From the NCBI RefSeq assembly GCF_007747215.1, contig NZ_CP036273.1:6432322-6496321 (forward strand): a DNA stretch of 64,000 bases, written 5' to 3'. Positions within the stretch are counted from its first letter, which is position 1. Each line of letters opens with the position of its first letter. The position numbers were made by a program, and so were the translations under genes. The DNA comes from Urbifossiella limnaea. GTDB taxonomy: Bacteria > Planctomycetota > Planctomycetia > Gemmatales > Gemmataceae. Under the pieces are notes generated by a model. The model made no database searches, was not told the origin of the DNA, and was given only the letters and a program-made list of their open reading frames with translations. Below, in pieces: positions 1-9,767 of the stretch.

Positions 1-2481
1 GCCGTCAAGTTCGGCACCGACCCGCAGGCCCGCGAGCGGCTGCTCCGCCACGAGGGCGGGCTCGTCAGCCGGGTCATGGAGGAGGGCCGCCACCCCAACA
101 TCGTGCCGCTCCTCGACGCCTACCTCGAAGGCGACGCCCCGTGGCTGATGTACGAGTACGTCAGCGGCGGCGAGCTCGGCTCGCTCATCGGCGCCTGGCA
201 GACCTCGACACCAGCCGATCGCGCGTCGAAAACCGTGGCCGCGCTGCGGACGCTCGCCGCGGCCGTCGGCCACTTCCACCAGCTGCGGCCGCCGCTCGTC
301 CACCGCGACCTGAAGCCGGCGAACATCCTCGTCCGCGGCACCGCGGCGAGCCCGCAGCTGCTCGTCGCCGACTTCGGCATCGGCGGCGTCGCCGCGGACG
401 CGGCCCTCGCCGCGGAGGCGACGCGCCGGTCGAGCGGGTACCTCGGGTCGCAGCTGTGGGGCTCGCACACGCCGCTGTACGCCAGCCCGCAGCAGCAGCG
501 CGGCGAGAAGCCCGACCCGCGCGACGACGTTCACGCGCTGGGCGTCATCGGCTACCAGATGCTGACCGGCAAGCTCGACACCGCCCCCGGCGCCGACTTC
601 GCCCGCACGCTGAAGCGGCTGAACGTGCCCGAGCCGCTGATCGAGCTTCTCGGCGACTGCGCCGCCCACGACCCCGAGCACCGGCCGAAGGACGCGGCCG
701 AGCTCGCCGTCCGGCTGGCGAAGCTGGACGCGCCCGGCGCCGCGGCGCCGCCCGTCGAGGGGCCGCAGATCGTGGCGTGCCCGACGTGCGGCGTGTCGCT
801 GCGGTTCCGGGCCGGGGCCACGGCGCTGCGCTGCACCCGCTGCGGCACCGTGTTCAACCCGTCGGCCACGGCCGCGCCGCCGAAGGTGGCCGTCGTCGAG
901 GCGGTAGTCGCGTCGCCGGCCCCGCCGCCGCCCCCGGCGACGAAGCGGCCGGTAGTCACCGTCCGCCGCGACCCCGACGCCGACCGCCCGCGCCGCCGCG
1001 ACGACGACCGCGACCGTGACCGCGACCGCCGCCCCGAGCGGGAGGAGCGCGACGGCCCGAGCGTGAAGGCGTGGCTGATCGCCGGCGGCGGCGTGGTGGC
1101 GTCGCTCCTCATCATCCTGGTGGTCGTGCTCGCCACCGGCCGCGACCGCACCACGGCTCAGAACACCCCGCCCGACCAGACCCCGACGCCGACGCCGACG
1201 CCGACCCCCACGCCGACGCCGAACTCGACGCCGACCCCGCGGCCGGCGCCGTTCGTGCCCAACTTGACCCCGCCGGTCGTGCCGATCATCTCGGACCCGA
1301 CGCCGCGGCCGACGAAGAACCGGAAGGGGATGGAAGACCAGTTCCTGGCCCCCCCCGTGGTGCAGACGGTGGCCCAAATCCGCACGTTCCAGAGCCCCAC
1401 GCTGGCGAAGCAGTTCGCCGAGATCGGCTACGCCGCCGACGGCCAGTTGCTCATGGGCGTGACTGCCGAGGGCGACGTGACCCTCGTGTCGGCCGTGAAC
1501 GGCGCCGAGCGGATGAGCTTCTCCACGGGCGTGAAGGGCTTCCGCCCGCTGGTCTTCCCCGACGGCGGCACGATGGTAACGGCGATGGACGGCAAGAAGG
1601 ACCTGTTCGTGGTCACCATCGGCGCGGCAGTCCCGAAGAGCGGGTGGCCGAAGATGCCCGGGTTCACGGACGTGCCGACGGCGGTGGCGCTGAGCAAGAA
1701 CGGCGAGTGGGTCGCGGCCGGCGGCGACGAGGGGGCCGTGTCGGCGTGGCGCAAGGGGAGCAACGGCCTGCCGGTCCGCTTTATCGGCCCGGGGAAGGGG
1801 CAGCGGACGTTCGCCGGCCGGGTCGACGCGGTCACCTTCTCCGACCACATCTTCCCGGAGCTACTGGCCGCGAGCGGGAACACCGTCCGCGAGTGGCAGA
1901 GCTTCGGCGACTGGAAGACCAACCGGACGCTGATGGCCGAGGGGCCGATCCTGGCGTTCCCCTCGCAGCTAAAGCACCGGCGCGTGGCGGCGGTCGTCGC
2001 CAACCGCGGCGTCACGGTCTGGGAGGGAGAGACCGGCGGCGTCGGCGCGTCGCCGCTGGAGGGGCCGATCCGCGAGTACACGAAGGCGGCGGTCGGGGCG
2101 AGCGCCTTCGAGTCGCGGTACGCGGCGCTCGGGGCCGACGGCAAGTTCGGCTTCTGGGACGGCCAGCGGGCCACCAAGCTGGAGCCGGAGGAGAACCAGC
2201 CGCCGGCGGCCGACCTGGACTTCGGCAAGGACGGCAACGTCCTCGCCGTCGGCCACCTGGACGGCTCGGTAACCCTGTGGCACCCCGGCGACCGGTTCGG
2301 CCGCACGCCGCCGAAGCAGGCCGTGAAGATCACCGACCACGGCGGGCCGGTCGTGGCCACGTCGTGGAGCCCCGACGGCAAGGACCTGGCGACCGTGGAC
2401 CGCACCGGCCGCGTGCGGGTGTGGGGCGGCATGAAGCTCGACCCGCCCGGCGCCACGCCGTACGTGATGAAGGCGCCGTGA
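1..2481 (+). CDS. Ser/Thr protein kinase with zinc ribbon, one membrane segment and C-terminal WD40 propeller (5' end outside window)
   Basis: The frame is open from base 1, so the start lies upstream; the first residues are AVKF, the subdomain II lysine of a Hanks-type kinase. The catalytic loop HRDLKPAN is near window residue 101, DFG near 124, and an SPQ motif replaces the usual APE region. After the kinase there is a CPTCG...CTRCG zinc ribbon (residues 260-281), a charged Arg/Asp stretch, one hydrophobic segment (about 357-379), a Thr-Pro repeat linker, and about 350 residues of WD40-like repeats. This predicts a cytoplasmic kinase signalling across the membrane with an outer propeller sensor, an architecture common in planctomycetes. 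The substrate is unknown. The next gene is convergent and ends 4 bp away. Confidence 0.9.
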   Translation, partial: AVKFGTDPQARERLLRHEGGLVSRVMEEGRHPNIVPLLDAYLEGDAPWLMYEYVSGGELGSLIGAWQTSTPADRASKTVAALRTLAAAVGHFHQLRPPLVHRDLKPANILVRGTAASPQLLVADFGIGGVAADAALAAEATRRSSGYLGSQLWGSHTPLYASPQQQRGEKPDPRDDVHALGVIGYQMLTGKLDTAPGADFARTLKRLNVPEPLIELLGDCAAHDPEHRPKDAAELAVRLAKLDAPGAAAPPVEGPQIVACPTCGVSLRFRAGATALRCTRCGTVFNPSATAAPPKVAVVEAVVASPAPPPPPATKRPVVTVRRDPDADRPRRRDDDRDRDRDRRPEREERDGPSVKAWLIAGGGVVASLLIILVVVLATGRDRTTAQNTPPDQTPTPTPTPTPTPTPNSTPTPRPAPFVPNLTPPVVPIISDPTPRPTKNRKGMEDQFLAPPVVQTVAQIRTFQSPTLAKQFAEIGYAADGQLLMGVTAEGDVTLVSAVNGAERMSFSTGVKGFRPLVFPDGGTMVTAMDGKKDLFVVTIGAAVPKSGWPKMPGFTDVPTAVALSKNGEWVAAGGDEGAVSAWRKGSNGLPVRFIGPGKGQRTFAGRVDAVTFSDHIFPELLAASGNTVREWQSFGDWKTNRTLMAEGPILAFPSQLKHRRVAAVVANRGVTVWEGETGGVGASPLEGPIREYTKAAVGASAFESRYAALGADGKFGFWDGQRATKLEPEENQPPAADLDFGKDGNVLAVGHLDGSVTLWHPGDRFGRTPPKQAVKITDHGGPVVATSWSPDGKDLATVDRTGRVRVWGGMKLDPPGATPYVMKAP

Positions 2482-2484
2482 CGC

Positions 2485-3783
2485 TCACCGCCGGTAGTCG
2501 CGCACGTCGATCTTCAGCAGCGTGAACGGGTAAATCACCGTGGCGTACAGGGTCCCGTCGCGGGCCATGTACAGCGCCATGTGCGCGTGCAGCGGCGTGT
2601 ACGTCCCGTCCGGCAGCTTGTGGAACCCGTGGCTCCACGGCTTCGCCTTGCCGTCCGGCCCGGGGCGAAAGTCGAACCAGTCCGGGTTCCGCACCGTCAG
2701 CACGCCGTGGTCCTTCGGCGCCTTCGTCGCCGGGTCGTAGCTCACCAGGTGGTGCAGGTAGCCGGTGCCGTAGCCGGTCGTGTTGTCCACGCGGATCAGC
2801 GCGTACACCTTGCCGTCGTGCCCCACGATCAGCGACCCGCGGCTGTCGAAGCCCTTCCCCTTGAGGAGCGGCCCGAGGTCGGCCACCGGCGTCTTTGCCC
2901 CCTCCGCGGCGAGGTCGAGGCGGAACAGGGTGGAGTCCGACATGCGGATGAGGTAAGCCGCCTTGCCGTCGGCGGTGGACGCCCAGCAGACCGGGCCGAG
3001 CTTGTCGGCCGCGGTGCCGACCGGCTTCCCGTCCGACGCCAGCTCGCGCACCTCCAGCTTGTTCGCGGCCGGGTCGAAGCGGGCGAGGCGGAAGTCCTTC
3101 GTCAGCACGACGGCGCGGCCCTTGTGATCCAGCAGGGTCTGGGCGTAAGGCGTGAGGCGCAGGCTCGGGTCGGGCTCGCGGAACGTCTTCGTCTTCAGGT
3201 CTTCGATCACCCAGTGGTGGTCCTCGCACGTCACCACGTAGGCCAGCCCGCGGGCCTCGTCGGCGGTCACGTCGTTGACACCCTCGCCCTTGTACGGCAT
3301 GCCCAGGTTCGTCGCCTTGCCGGTTTTCGGGTCGAAGCTGATGACGAACCCGCCGGGGTAGTCGGCGGTGTCGGCCGGCCCGCGGCGGTAGCCCTGCTTG
3401 CTGCCGACGTAGATGACGCCGGACGGCGACACGTAGTTGCGGGTGTGGATCTTCGACTGCATGGCGAAGCTCGGCCGGTCGGCCGGGGGCGTCGCCACGC
3501 CGAGGGTGTTGTTCACGTCCACGACGATGCGCTGGCGGTTCGTCTTCGGGTCGAACTCGATGAGGTAGGCGTTGAGGCCGTAGGCGGCGGTGCCGATGTA
3601 GACCTTGCCGTCCTTCCCTTCGCACAGCGAGAAGTAGCCGGACTCGTCGGTGTGGGTGCCGGGGAGGACGTGGTACGCGGTGCAGGGCAGGTACGCGAAC
3701 GGCGGCGCCGGCGGCTGCGCGGTGCCGGCGGCCGCCGGCACCGCGGCGGTGGCGAGCAGCGCGAGGAGGTAGGGGAGTTTCAT
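2485..3783 (-). CDS. Secreted beta-propeller-like protein, function unknown
   Basis: 432 residues starting MKLPYLLALLATAAVPAAAG, a clear Sec signal peptide. The rest is made of repeated blade-like units (for example IEFDPKTNR, ISFDPKTGKA, ARFDPAANKL, VSYDPATKAP), each a Y/V-x-FDPxT strand followed by a short loop, as in SMP-30/NHL or YVTN-type propellers. No catalytic motif can be named from the sequence. It probably acts in the periplasm or outside the cell. It is followed head to tail, across an inverted-repeat element, by the larger secreted protein encoded at 4039-7215 on the same strand, so the two may share a carbohydrate-related role; this is inference only. Confidence 0.8.
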   Translation of the reverse strand: MKLPYLLALLATAAVPAAAGTAQPPAPPFAYLPCTAYHVLPGTHTDESGYFSLCEGKDGKVYIGTAAYGLNAYLIEFDPKTNRQRIVVDVNNTLGVATPPADRPSFAMQSKIHTRNYVSPSGVIYVGSKQGYRRGPADTADYPGGFVISFDPKTGKATNLGMPYKGEGVNDVTADEARGLAYVVTCEDHHWVIEDLKTKTFREPDPSLRLTPYAQTLLDHKGRAVVLTKDFRLARFDPAANKLEVRELASDGKPVGTAADKLGPVCWASTADGKAAYLIRMSDSTLFRLDLAAEGAKTPVADLGPLLKGKGFDSRGSLIVGHDGKVYALIRVDNTTGYGTGYLHHLVSYDPATKAPKDHGVLTVRNPDWFDFRPGPDGKAKPWSHGFHKLPDGTYTPLHAHMALYMARDGTLYATVIYPFTLLKIDVRDYRR

Positions 3784-3824
3784 GGTGCCGTCCGCGAGTT
3801 AAAGGAAAGTTGGTGTCTTGGTTC

Positions 3825-4017
3825 TCAGGCCGAAGGCCTGGCAGCCCTCAGCCCAGGGCAAGGGAGCGTAGCGACCGCCGCCCTGGGACGGGGTATCCAA
3901 CCACCCAGCAGGCTGAAGGCCTGCCAGCCGGCTGGCAGGCCTTCAGCCTGCAACGTCATTCGCACCCCGTACCCAGGGCGTTGCCCTGGGCTGAGGGCTG
4001 CCAGGCCTTCGGCCTGA
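3825..4017. repeat. Nested palindromic intergenic element (37-bp arms plus 44-bp inner palindrome)
   Basis: The outer arms 3825-3861 and 3981-4017 are perfect 37-bp reverse complements. Inside, 3908-3951 is a perfect 44-bp palindrome of two 22-bp halves with no loop. The element starts 21 bp downstream of the stop of the 4039-7215 gene and ends about 40 bp before the start of the 2485-3783 gene, so it could terminate transcription between them. Size and structure also fit a REP/MITE-like non-coding repeat. Confidence 0.85.
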
Positions 4018-4038
4018 AAACCACGCGGCGGATACTCA

Positions 4039-7000
4039 TCAGCGGTCGATCAGAAGCATGTCGGCGGCGTCGAGCGGTAGCGCGATCACCACGTCGTTGT
4101 TGCGCATCTCGAACTTCAGTTCCCCGCGCTGGACGCTCCGCACGGCGACGGGCCGCGGCGTGTCGCGGATCGTCACCGTCACCGACTTCTGCGGCGTTGG
4201 CGTCCAGTTCACGAGCGTCACGGCCATCTTCGTCGGCGAGTCGATCACGGTCGTCTCGACCAGTGGCGCGGACACGACCACGGGGCGAAGCACCTCCCGC
4301 TCGCCCCGCATGCCGTCGAGCAGCAGTTGATCCCGGAGGCCGGCGTCCATCACGGTCGGGAGGTGGTGGGAGAAGCCGTCCGCCGACGCCCCGCGGTCCA
4401 CCGGCCTCAGCGGCAACCCACTTTTGAGGTACGCCTGTCCCGGGAGGAACCCGCACAAGAACGCCCCGCCCTTCCCGTGGGCCTTGCCGACGACCGCCGG
4501 CGAGCCGTCGCGGAAGGTGCCGAGCGCTTCCCCGCCCGGGACACCGGGGAGCAGGGTGAGCGGTTGCTTCCAGGCGATCACCGGCACGTCCTTGATTTTG
4601 AGCCAGCTCGCCGCGTCGAACGGCTCGTACCGCGGCAGGTCGTGCTTGGCGAAGAACGGCGTGTTCTCCTTTCGCAGGTAGCGCGACACCAGCTGCGGGT
4701 CGGCGTCGATCTTCGCGCCGGTGGCGCCGTAGAGCCGGGCCGCGGCGGGGTTCTCGCGCTGGAACTCGTCCTTCATCCCGCCGCCGCACAGCGCCGCAAC
4801 AGTACCGCCCGCCTCGCACCACTTCTGGAGGGCGTCGATGCAGCGCGAGTGGAGGTACTGCTGCGTCACGTAGATGAGCTGGTAATTCCTCGCACGCCCT
4901 TCGATGATGTCGTCCTCGGTCACGAAGTCGACCGGGATGTTGGCGTGGCGCAGGGCGTAGTAGATCGCCTTCCGCTCGTTGTTGTGCAGGGCCAGGCTGA
5001 AGTTGTTCACGCCGGTGATGAGGTCGTCCACGCTGGACAGCAGGAGCCCGACCTTCGCCGGGCGGACCTTGCCGTCCATCACGTAGTCCTCGAACGTGCC
5101 GGCGTCGTGGGTGCAGGCGTGAATCTGCTTCCACATCGGCAGGTCGTAGGAATCGACGTAGTTCTCCGTGGACCCCACCGCCGACGGGCTGGCGCAGAAG
5201 TAGTTCACCATCTTCGCCCCGTGCCCGACCGCGGTGTAGAAGCTGCGGCGGAACTCGCCCGGCACCTGGCCCGGCGAGTGCGGCATCACGTACATGTGGA
5301 TCGGCAGGTCGTCGTACTTCGCCCCGCAGCGGAGGGCGCTGGTCAGGTAGCCGACCACCTGCGGGCTGAACTCGGCGATCTGCCAGGCGTAGTCCTCCGC
5401 CCACGGCATGCTCATCGCCTTCAGCTTGAACGTGCGGACGTAGTCGATCTCGGTGACCAGGAAGTTGGCGTGCGGCGAGTAGTTGGCGCCGGTCAGCACG
5501 CCCTTCGACTTCAGGTACGCGGTGCCGGCGGCGTACATCGCGCCGCCCTTCTCACGGGCGGCCAGCTGCGAGTAGTAGTACAGCGGGTGCACCTTCTCCC
5601 CCGGCACGAACTTCACGGCGCCGTTGTACTTCACGCCGCGGGCGGTCAGCCACTGGCCGAACTCGGCGTCCGTCAGCGGCAGCGGCGGCAGGTGGATCTC
5701 GTCGCCGTAGCTGACGATCTTCACGTCCGAGAGGCCGCCCTTGCGCGCCGCTTCCTGCTTCTTTAGCGCTTCCACCTTCGGGTCGGTCCAGTGGGCGACG
5801 AGCGCCCGCGGCTGGCCGCCGTGGTTCACGGCCGTGTTGTCGCCGAGCGCGGTCGCCAGATGCTTCGCCTCGGGGAAGGCGTCGAGCGCGCCGCTGAAGC
5901 CGAGCAGGTTGTAGACGAGGAACCGCTTCGGCACCGAGCCGCGCTTCGGGAACTTCGCCACCTCGGCGTTGAGCCAGTCGAGCACCTCCTTCTGCGTGCG
6001 GATGGCCGCCGGCCAGTAGCGCTCGGCGCGGATGTGCGTGAGTTCCGCGTTCGGGTTCACGACACCCGGGATGTCGAAGCACGCCGGCGACAGGTTCGCG
6101 GTCTTGCCCTTGACTGTCACGTCCTTCACGACCTTGAACGTGCCCTTGTCGGGCACCGCGAACTCGACGCGGAGATACACCTCGCCCGGCGCCTTGCCCA
6201 GGTACTTCGCCTGCGGGAACCATTGCGAGTCGCTCAGCGCGTCGAGGCACGGCCCGAGCGGCACCCAGCCGCTGCGCTCGCCGGGCTTCAGGTACTCGCC
6301 GTCGGGGATGATCGCCGTGGGGGGCAGCAGCGGGGCCAAGTCGGCGGCCTTCACCGCCTCCGAGCGCGGGCCGTGGATGGCGTACTTCGCCGGCGTGGTG
6401 GCGCGGCCCGACTTCAGGACGTGCGTGGTCGGCCAGTCGCGGACGTGGACGTAGTACGGCGAGTGCTGCCCCTGGTCGAACGGCGCGACGACCGGCACCA
6501 CCGGGGCGGCTGCGTCGGCGGGGTTCGTGAAGCGGACGAACACGTCGCCGTCCTGCACGAGCCAGCCGTCGTATTCGAGGTAGCGGGCCTTCTTCTGCGC
6601 CTCCATGCCGGCGCGGTCGTTGGTGAGGCACAACACGTCGACGTGCCGCTTCGCCGCGTTCGCCCGCGGCTTGCCGTTCTCGGCCTGTTCGGACGCGATG
6701 AGGCGGAGCGTGGCCGGGCCGGCGTCGAGCCTCACGGCGCCTGGGTGCTGCCAGACGATGTTGTCGGTGCCGCTCCAGGTGTAGCGCTCGAACGGCACGC
6801 GCTTGTGGTCGTTGAACGCCCAGATACGCGGGTCGGTGAGCCGGCCGCACGGGAAGCGGCCGACGACCTTGCCGGCCTGCTCTACCTCCACCGCGAACTC
6901 GACGCTGAAGTCCAGCGGTTGCTCGTAGCGCGCCAGCAACTCGAAGCTGTCGGCGTAGGGCACGTTCACCACCTGCTCGGCGACGGCCTCGGTGCCGGCG

Positions 7001-7215
7001 GGGAGTTGCTCGGGGGCGCCGAGGCACGCCATCCGCGACAGGAAGGTGACGGCGAACGTGCCGGCGAAGTAGTTCTCGCGGTACGGCACGACCTTCCACC
7101 CGGGCGACTTCGGGGTGAAGTCTTCCGCCTCGGCGATGAGGCGGACGGGCGTGCGGTCCTGGGCCGGGGCGGGGCCGGCGAGCGCGACGACGGCGAGGAG
7201 TGCGAGGCGCTTCAT
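4039..7215 (-). CDS. Large secreted protein, glycoside-hydrolase/beta-galactosidase-like
   Basis: 1058 residues from the ATG at 7215, chosen because MKRLALLAVVALAGPAPAQ is a good signal peptide; the frame extends 22 codons further upstream without a better start. The N-terminal 200 residues (from AEAEDFTP) look like a carbohydrate-binding or wrapping beta-sandwich. The middle has TIM-barrel-like segments. Residues around GLLLSSVDDLITGVNNF through YVTQQYLHSRCIDALQKW and GGTVAALCGGG resemble the glutamine-amidotransferase-like trimerisation domain of GH42-type beta-galactosidases. The C-terminus is a beta-rich domain. Activity on a sugar polymer or glycoside outside the cytoplasm is inferred; the catalytic acid pair was not identified. 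Confidence 0.72.
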   Translation of the reverse strand: MKRLALLAVVALAGPAPAQDRTPVRLIAEAEDFTPKSPGWKVVPYRENYFAGTFAVTFLSRMACLGAPEQLPAGTEAVAEQVVNVPYADSFELLARYEQPLDFSVEFAVEVEQAGKVVGRFPCGRLTDPRIWAFNDHKRVPFERYTWSGTDNIVWQHPGAVRLDAGPATLRLIASEQAENGKPRANAAKRHVDVLCLTNDRAGMEAQKKARYLEYDGWLVQDGDVFVRFTNPADAAAPVVPVVAPFDQGQHSPYYVHVRDWPTTHVLKSGRATTPAKYAIHGPRSEAVKAADLAPLLPPTAIIPDGEYLKPGERSGWVPLGPCLDALSDSQWFPQAKYLGKAPGEVYLRVEFAVPDKGTFKVVKDVTVKGKTANLSPACFDIPGVVNPNAELTHIRAERYWPAAIRTQKEVLDWLNAEVAKFPKRGSVPKRFLVYNLLGFSGALDAFPEAKHLATALGDNTAVNHGGQPRALVAHWTDPKVEALKKQEAARKGGLSDVKIVSYGDEIHLPPLPLTDAEFGQWLTARGVKYNGAVKFVPGEKVHPLYYYSQLAAREKGGAMYAAGTAYLKSKGVLTGANYSPHANFLVTEIDYVRTFKLKAMSMPWAEDYAWQIAEFSPQVVGYLTSALRCGAKYDDLPIHMYVMPHSPGQVPGEFRRSFYTAVGHGAKMVNYFCASPSAVGSTENYVDSYDLPMWKQIHACTHDAGTFEDYVMDGKVRPAKVGLLLSSVDDLITGVNNFSLALHNNERKAIYYALRHANIPVDFVTEDDIIEGRARNYQLIYVTQQYLHSRCIDALQKWCEAGGTVAALCGGGMKDEFQRENPAAARLYGATGAKIDADPQLVSRYLRKENTPFFAKHDLPRYEPFDAASWLKIKDVPVIAWKQPLTLLPGVPGGEALGTFRDGSPAVVGKAHGKGGAFLCGFLPGQAYLKSGLPLRPVDRGASADGFSHHLPTVMDAGLRDQLLLDGMRGEREVLRPVVVSAPLVETTVIDSPTKMAVTLVNWTPTPQKSVTVTIRDTPRPVAVRSVQRGELKFEMRNNDVVIALPLDAADMLLIDR

Positions 7216-7370
7216 GGGTGCGTCCGGACGGGGCGCGGGCGGGTGTGGCATCGTAACCCGCCGCGCGGGCGGCTGCCACAATCAACCGCGGACGAGAGAA
7301 TCGGCGCGTGCCACGGCGCGGCGGTTGCGGTATTCTGGCCGCTGTCCGCCCTCCCCCACCGGAGCCCGTC

Positions 7371-8402
7371 ATGGCCGACCTCCCCGCCGACGAAACGCGC
7401 CGCGACTTCCTCCAGGCCGGCGTCGCCGCCACCGCCGCTGCCGCGGCCCTCGCCGCCGACGCGGCCGGTCAGCCCGCCACCGCCACCGGCCTGCCCACCC
7501 GGCCGCTCGGCCGCACCGGCGTCAACGTGTCGATCCTCGCCCTCGGGGGTTGGCACGTCGGCGACGTGAAGGACCAGAACGAGGCCATCCGCATCATGCA
7601 CACGGCCCTCGGCGAGGGGCTGACGTTCTTCGACAACTGCTGGGACTACCACGACGGCGGCGCCGAGGAGATCATGGGTCGCGCGCTGGCCGCCGACGGC
7701 GGCAAGTGGCGGAAGGCGTGCTTCCTGATGACCAAGGTGTGCGCCCGCGACGCCCGCGCCGTGCGGTCGCAGGTGGAAGACAGCCTCCGCCGGTTGCGCA
7801 CCGAGACGATCGACCTGATGCAGATGCACGAGATCAATTTTGACAACGACCCCGAGTGGGTCGTCGAGCAGGGCGGGCTGGAAGAGCTGCTGAAGATTCA
7901 GAAGGAGGGGAAGGTGCGGTTCGTCGGCTTCACCGGCCACAAGAGCCCGCACATCCACCTGAAGATGATGCCGGTCCACACTTGGCAGACGGTGCAGATG
8001 CCGATCAACGTGTGCGACCAGTTCTACCGCAGCTTCGCCAAGGACGTGATCCCCGCGGCGACAAAGATCGGCGCCGGCGTGATCGGCATGAAGAGTCTGG
8101 GCGGCGGCAGCAAGGAGGGCGGCGGCGGCAAGATCGTCAAGGACAAGGTGGCCACGGTCGAGGAGTGCATCCGCTTCGCGCTGTCGCAGCCGATCGCGTC
8201 GCTGGTGACGGGCATCGACTCGATGGAGGTGCTGCGGCAGAACCTGCGGATCGCGCGCGAGTACCGGCCGTTCGAGCCGGCCGAGTTGACGGCGCTCCTG
8301 GCGAAGGTGCGGCCGCAGGCCGGCGACGGGCGGCACGAGCGGTTCAAGAGCACCATCGACTTCGAGGGGCCGTACCACCGCCGGCAGCACGGGTTCGCGT
8401 GA
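7371..8402 (+). CDS. Aldo/keto reductase with Tat signal
   Basis: 343 residues from ATG 7371; a longer frame begins at 7308 but its extra residues are not protein-like. The N-terminus ETRRDFLQAGVAATAAAAAL is a twin-arginine signal, so the folded NADP-binding enzyme is probably exported. The body is a typical AKR barrel: TRPLGRTGVNVS near the start, FFDNCWDYHDGG with the catalytic Asp/Tyr, LMTKV with the Lys, and LMQMHEI with the His, then GVIGMKSLGGG near the cofactor site. It probably reduces a carbonyl on a sugar-like substrate, which cannot be named. It is divergent from the secreted protein ending at 7215, with 155 bp between them. Confidence 0.9.
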   Translation: MADLPADETRRDFLQAGVAATAAAAALAADAAGQPATATGLPTRPLGRTGVNVSILALGGWHVGDVKDQNEAIRIMHTALGEGLTFFDNCWDYHDGGAEEIMGRALAADGGKWRKACFLMTKVCARDARAVRSQVEDSLRRLRTETIDLMQMHEINFDNDPEWVVEQGGLEELLKIQKEGKVRFVGFTGHKSPHIHLKMMPVHTWQTVQMPINVCDQFYRSFAKDVIPAATKIGAGVIGMKSLGGGSKEGGGGKIVKDKVATVEECIRFALSQPIASLVTGIDSMEVLRQNLRIAREYRPFEPAELTALLAKVRPQAGDGRHERFKSTIDFEGPYHRRQHGFA

Positions 8403-8435
8403 GCCGCACCGCGGGCACCGGGCGTACACTGGGGG

Positions 8436-9557
8436 GTGTCCTCCGGAGGCTCCCCGGTGCCGCGGATTTCCTGCCCGTTCTGCAACGCCTCGTTCGAGCC
8501 GCCGCCCGAGGGCCGCGTCGGCTGCCCGCGCTGCGGCGAAACCGTCCCCGTCCGCGGCCGCGAAACCGCCCCCGCCCATCCCGCTCCCGCGCCCGAACCG
8601 CCACCGCGGAGCTGGAATCTGCCGGTCGCGCTCGGGCTGGCGATCCTCCTCGGCCTCGGCTTCGTGTACTGGGTGCTGAACACGCCTTTCCCCCAGCCCG
8701 CCGACCCGCCGCCCCCGCCGCCGCCGATCGGCACGCCCGTGCCGCCGGCGCTGCTCCGCGGCCTCGACTACCTGCCGGCCGACGCCAACGTCGTGCTCGC
8801 GGTGCAGGTGTCGCCGGTCGTCGAGCACGCCAAGCGGACCGGGCAGAGCCCGTTCGACGTGCTCACGAAGGCCGGCGTCCCCGCGGCCGCGCTCGCGGCG
8901 CTCGGCCAGGGCGGGGTGGCGCTGCCGAACATCGATCACGTCGCCGCCGGCGCCAACGTTCCCGACGCCGACCTGTCCGACCTGCGGCTCGCCGTCGCGC
9001 TCGTGCTGCGGAGCCCGGTGCCGGACGAGGCGAAGTTCCTCGACGCGCTGAAGGCGAAGCGCCCCGCGACCGGCAGCCCGCCGCACTACGTCGCCGAGTT
9101 CGGCGCCCTCCCGCTGAAGCTCACGAAGGCCGCCGACACCGTGTGGCTGTTCGGCTGGTCGGAGCGCGACCTCACGCCCGGCGGCCTGTCGCCCCGCATG
9201 CGTGCGTCGCTCACGGAAGCGATCCCCGCCGACGCCGCGGCGTGGCTGCTGACCGATTCCGCCGACTGGGCGAACAAGAAGTCCGTGGGCCTGCTGCTGA
9301 CGCTCGGCGGCAAGGCGGACTGGCAGAAGGGGCTGGCGAAGGTGCGGGCCGTCGCCGCCGGCCTGACCGTCACGGCCGACCCGACCGTCCGCCTCCTGGC
9401 CCAACCGGCGACACCTGCGGCGCGCGACGACCTCGCGGCCGCCTTCCGCCGCCGGGCCGGCACGACCAGCGAAACCGGCGAGTGGCTGTACCTCGACGCC
9501 CCCGCCGACGGGGCCGGCGGCCTCGGCGCCGTCCGGGATTTACTGGCCCCGCGCTGA
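8436..9557 (+). CDS. Zinc-ribbon membrane protein with extracytoplasmic domain, unknown function
   Basis: 373 residues from a GTG at 8436 (an alternative GTG lies at 8457). The N-terminus holds a CPFC...CPRC zinc ribbon, followed by a Pro-rich stretch, one transmembrane helix (LGLAILLGLGFVYWVLN), a second Pro-rich linker, and about 280 residues outside that carry LDYLPADANVVLAVQVSP. That last motif recurs in planctomycete proteins with a zinc ribbon and a single membrane helix. No enzymatic motif is visible. It follows the aldo/keto reductase by 33 bp on the same strand and may be co-transcribed with it. Confidence 0.75.
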   Translation: MSSGGSPVPRISCPFCNASFEPPPEGRVGCPRCGETVPVRGRETAPAHPAPAPEPPPRSWNLPVALGLAILLGLGFVYWVLNTPFPQPADPPPPPPPIGTPVPPALLRGLDYLPADANVVLAVQVSPVVEHAKRTGQSPFDVLTKAGVPAAALAALGQGGVALPNIDHVAAGANVPDADLSDLRLAVALVLRSPVPDEAKFLDALKAKRPATGSPPHYVAEFGALPLKLTKAADTVWLFGWSERDLTPGGLSPRMRASLTEAIPADAAAWLLTDSADWANKKSVGLLLTLGGKADWQKGLAKVRAVAAGLTVTADPTVRLLAQPATPAARDDLAAAFRRRAGTTSETGEWLYLDAPADGAGGLGAVRDLLAPR

Positions 9558-9767
9558 AGTGAAGTCGTTCCCGTTCCGCCCGTCGCGCCCGTCCTCCGGG
9601 TGCTGACGCCGCCCCCCTCCCGGCCCGCGGCACTTCGCCGCGCAATTCGTCCCGCGCCGCCGGCCGGCCGGTCGATCCCACTCCGGCACTCGTGCCGTCA
9701 CGGACGGTCCGGCCCCCGCGCCGGACCCGGCCACCGGGCCAGACCGACACCGTTGAGGAACGACCCT

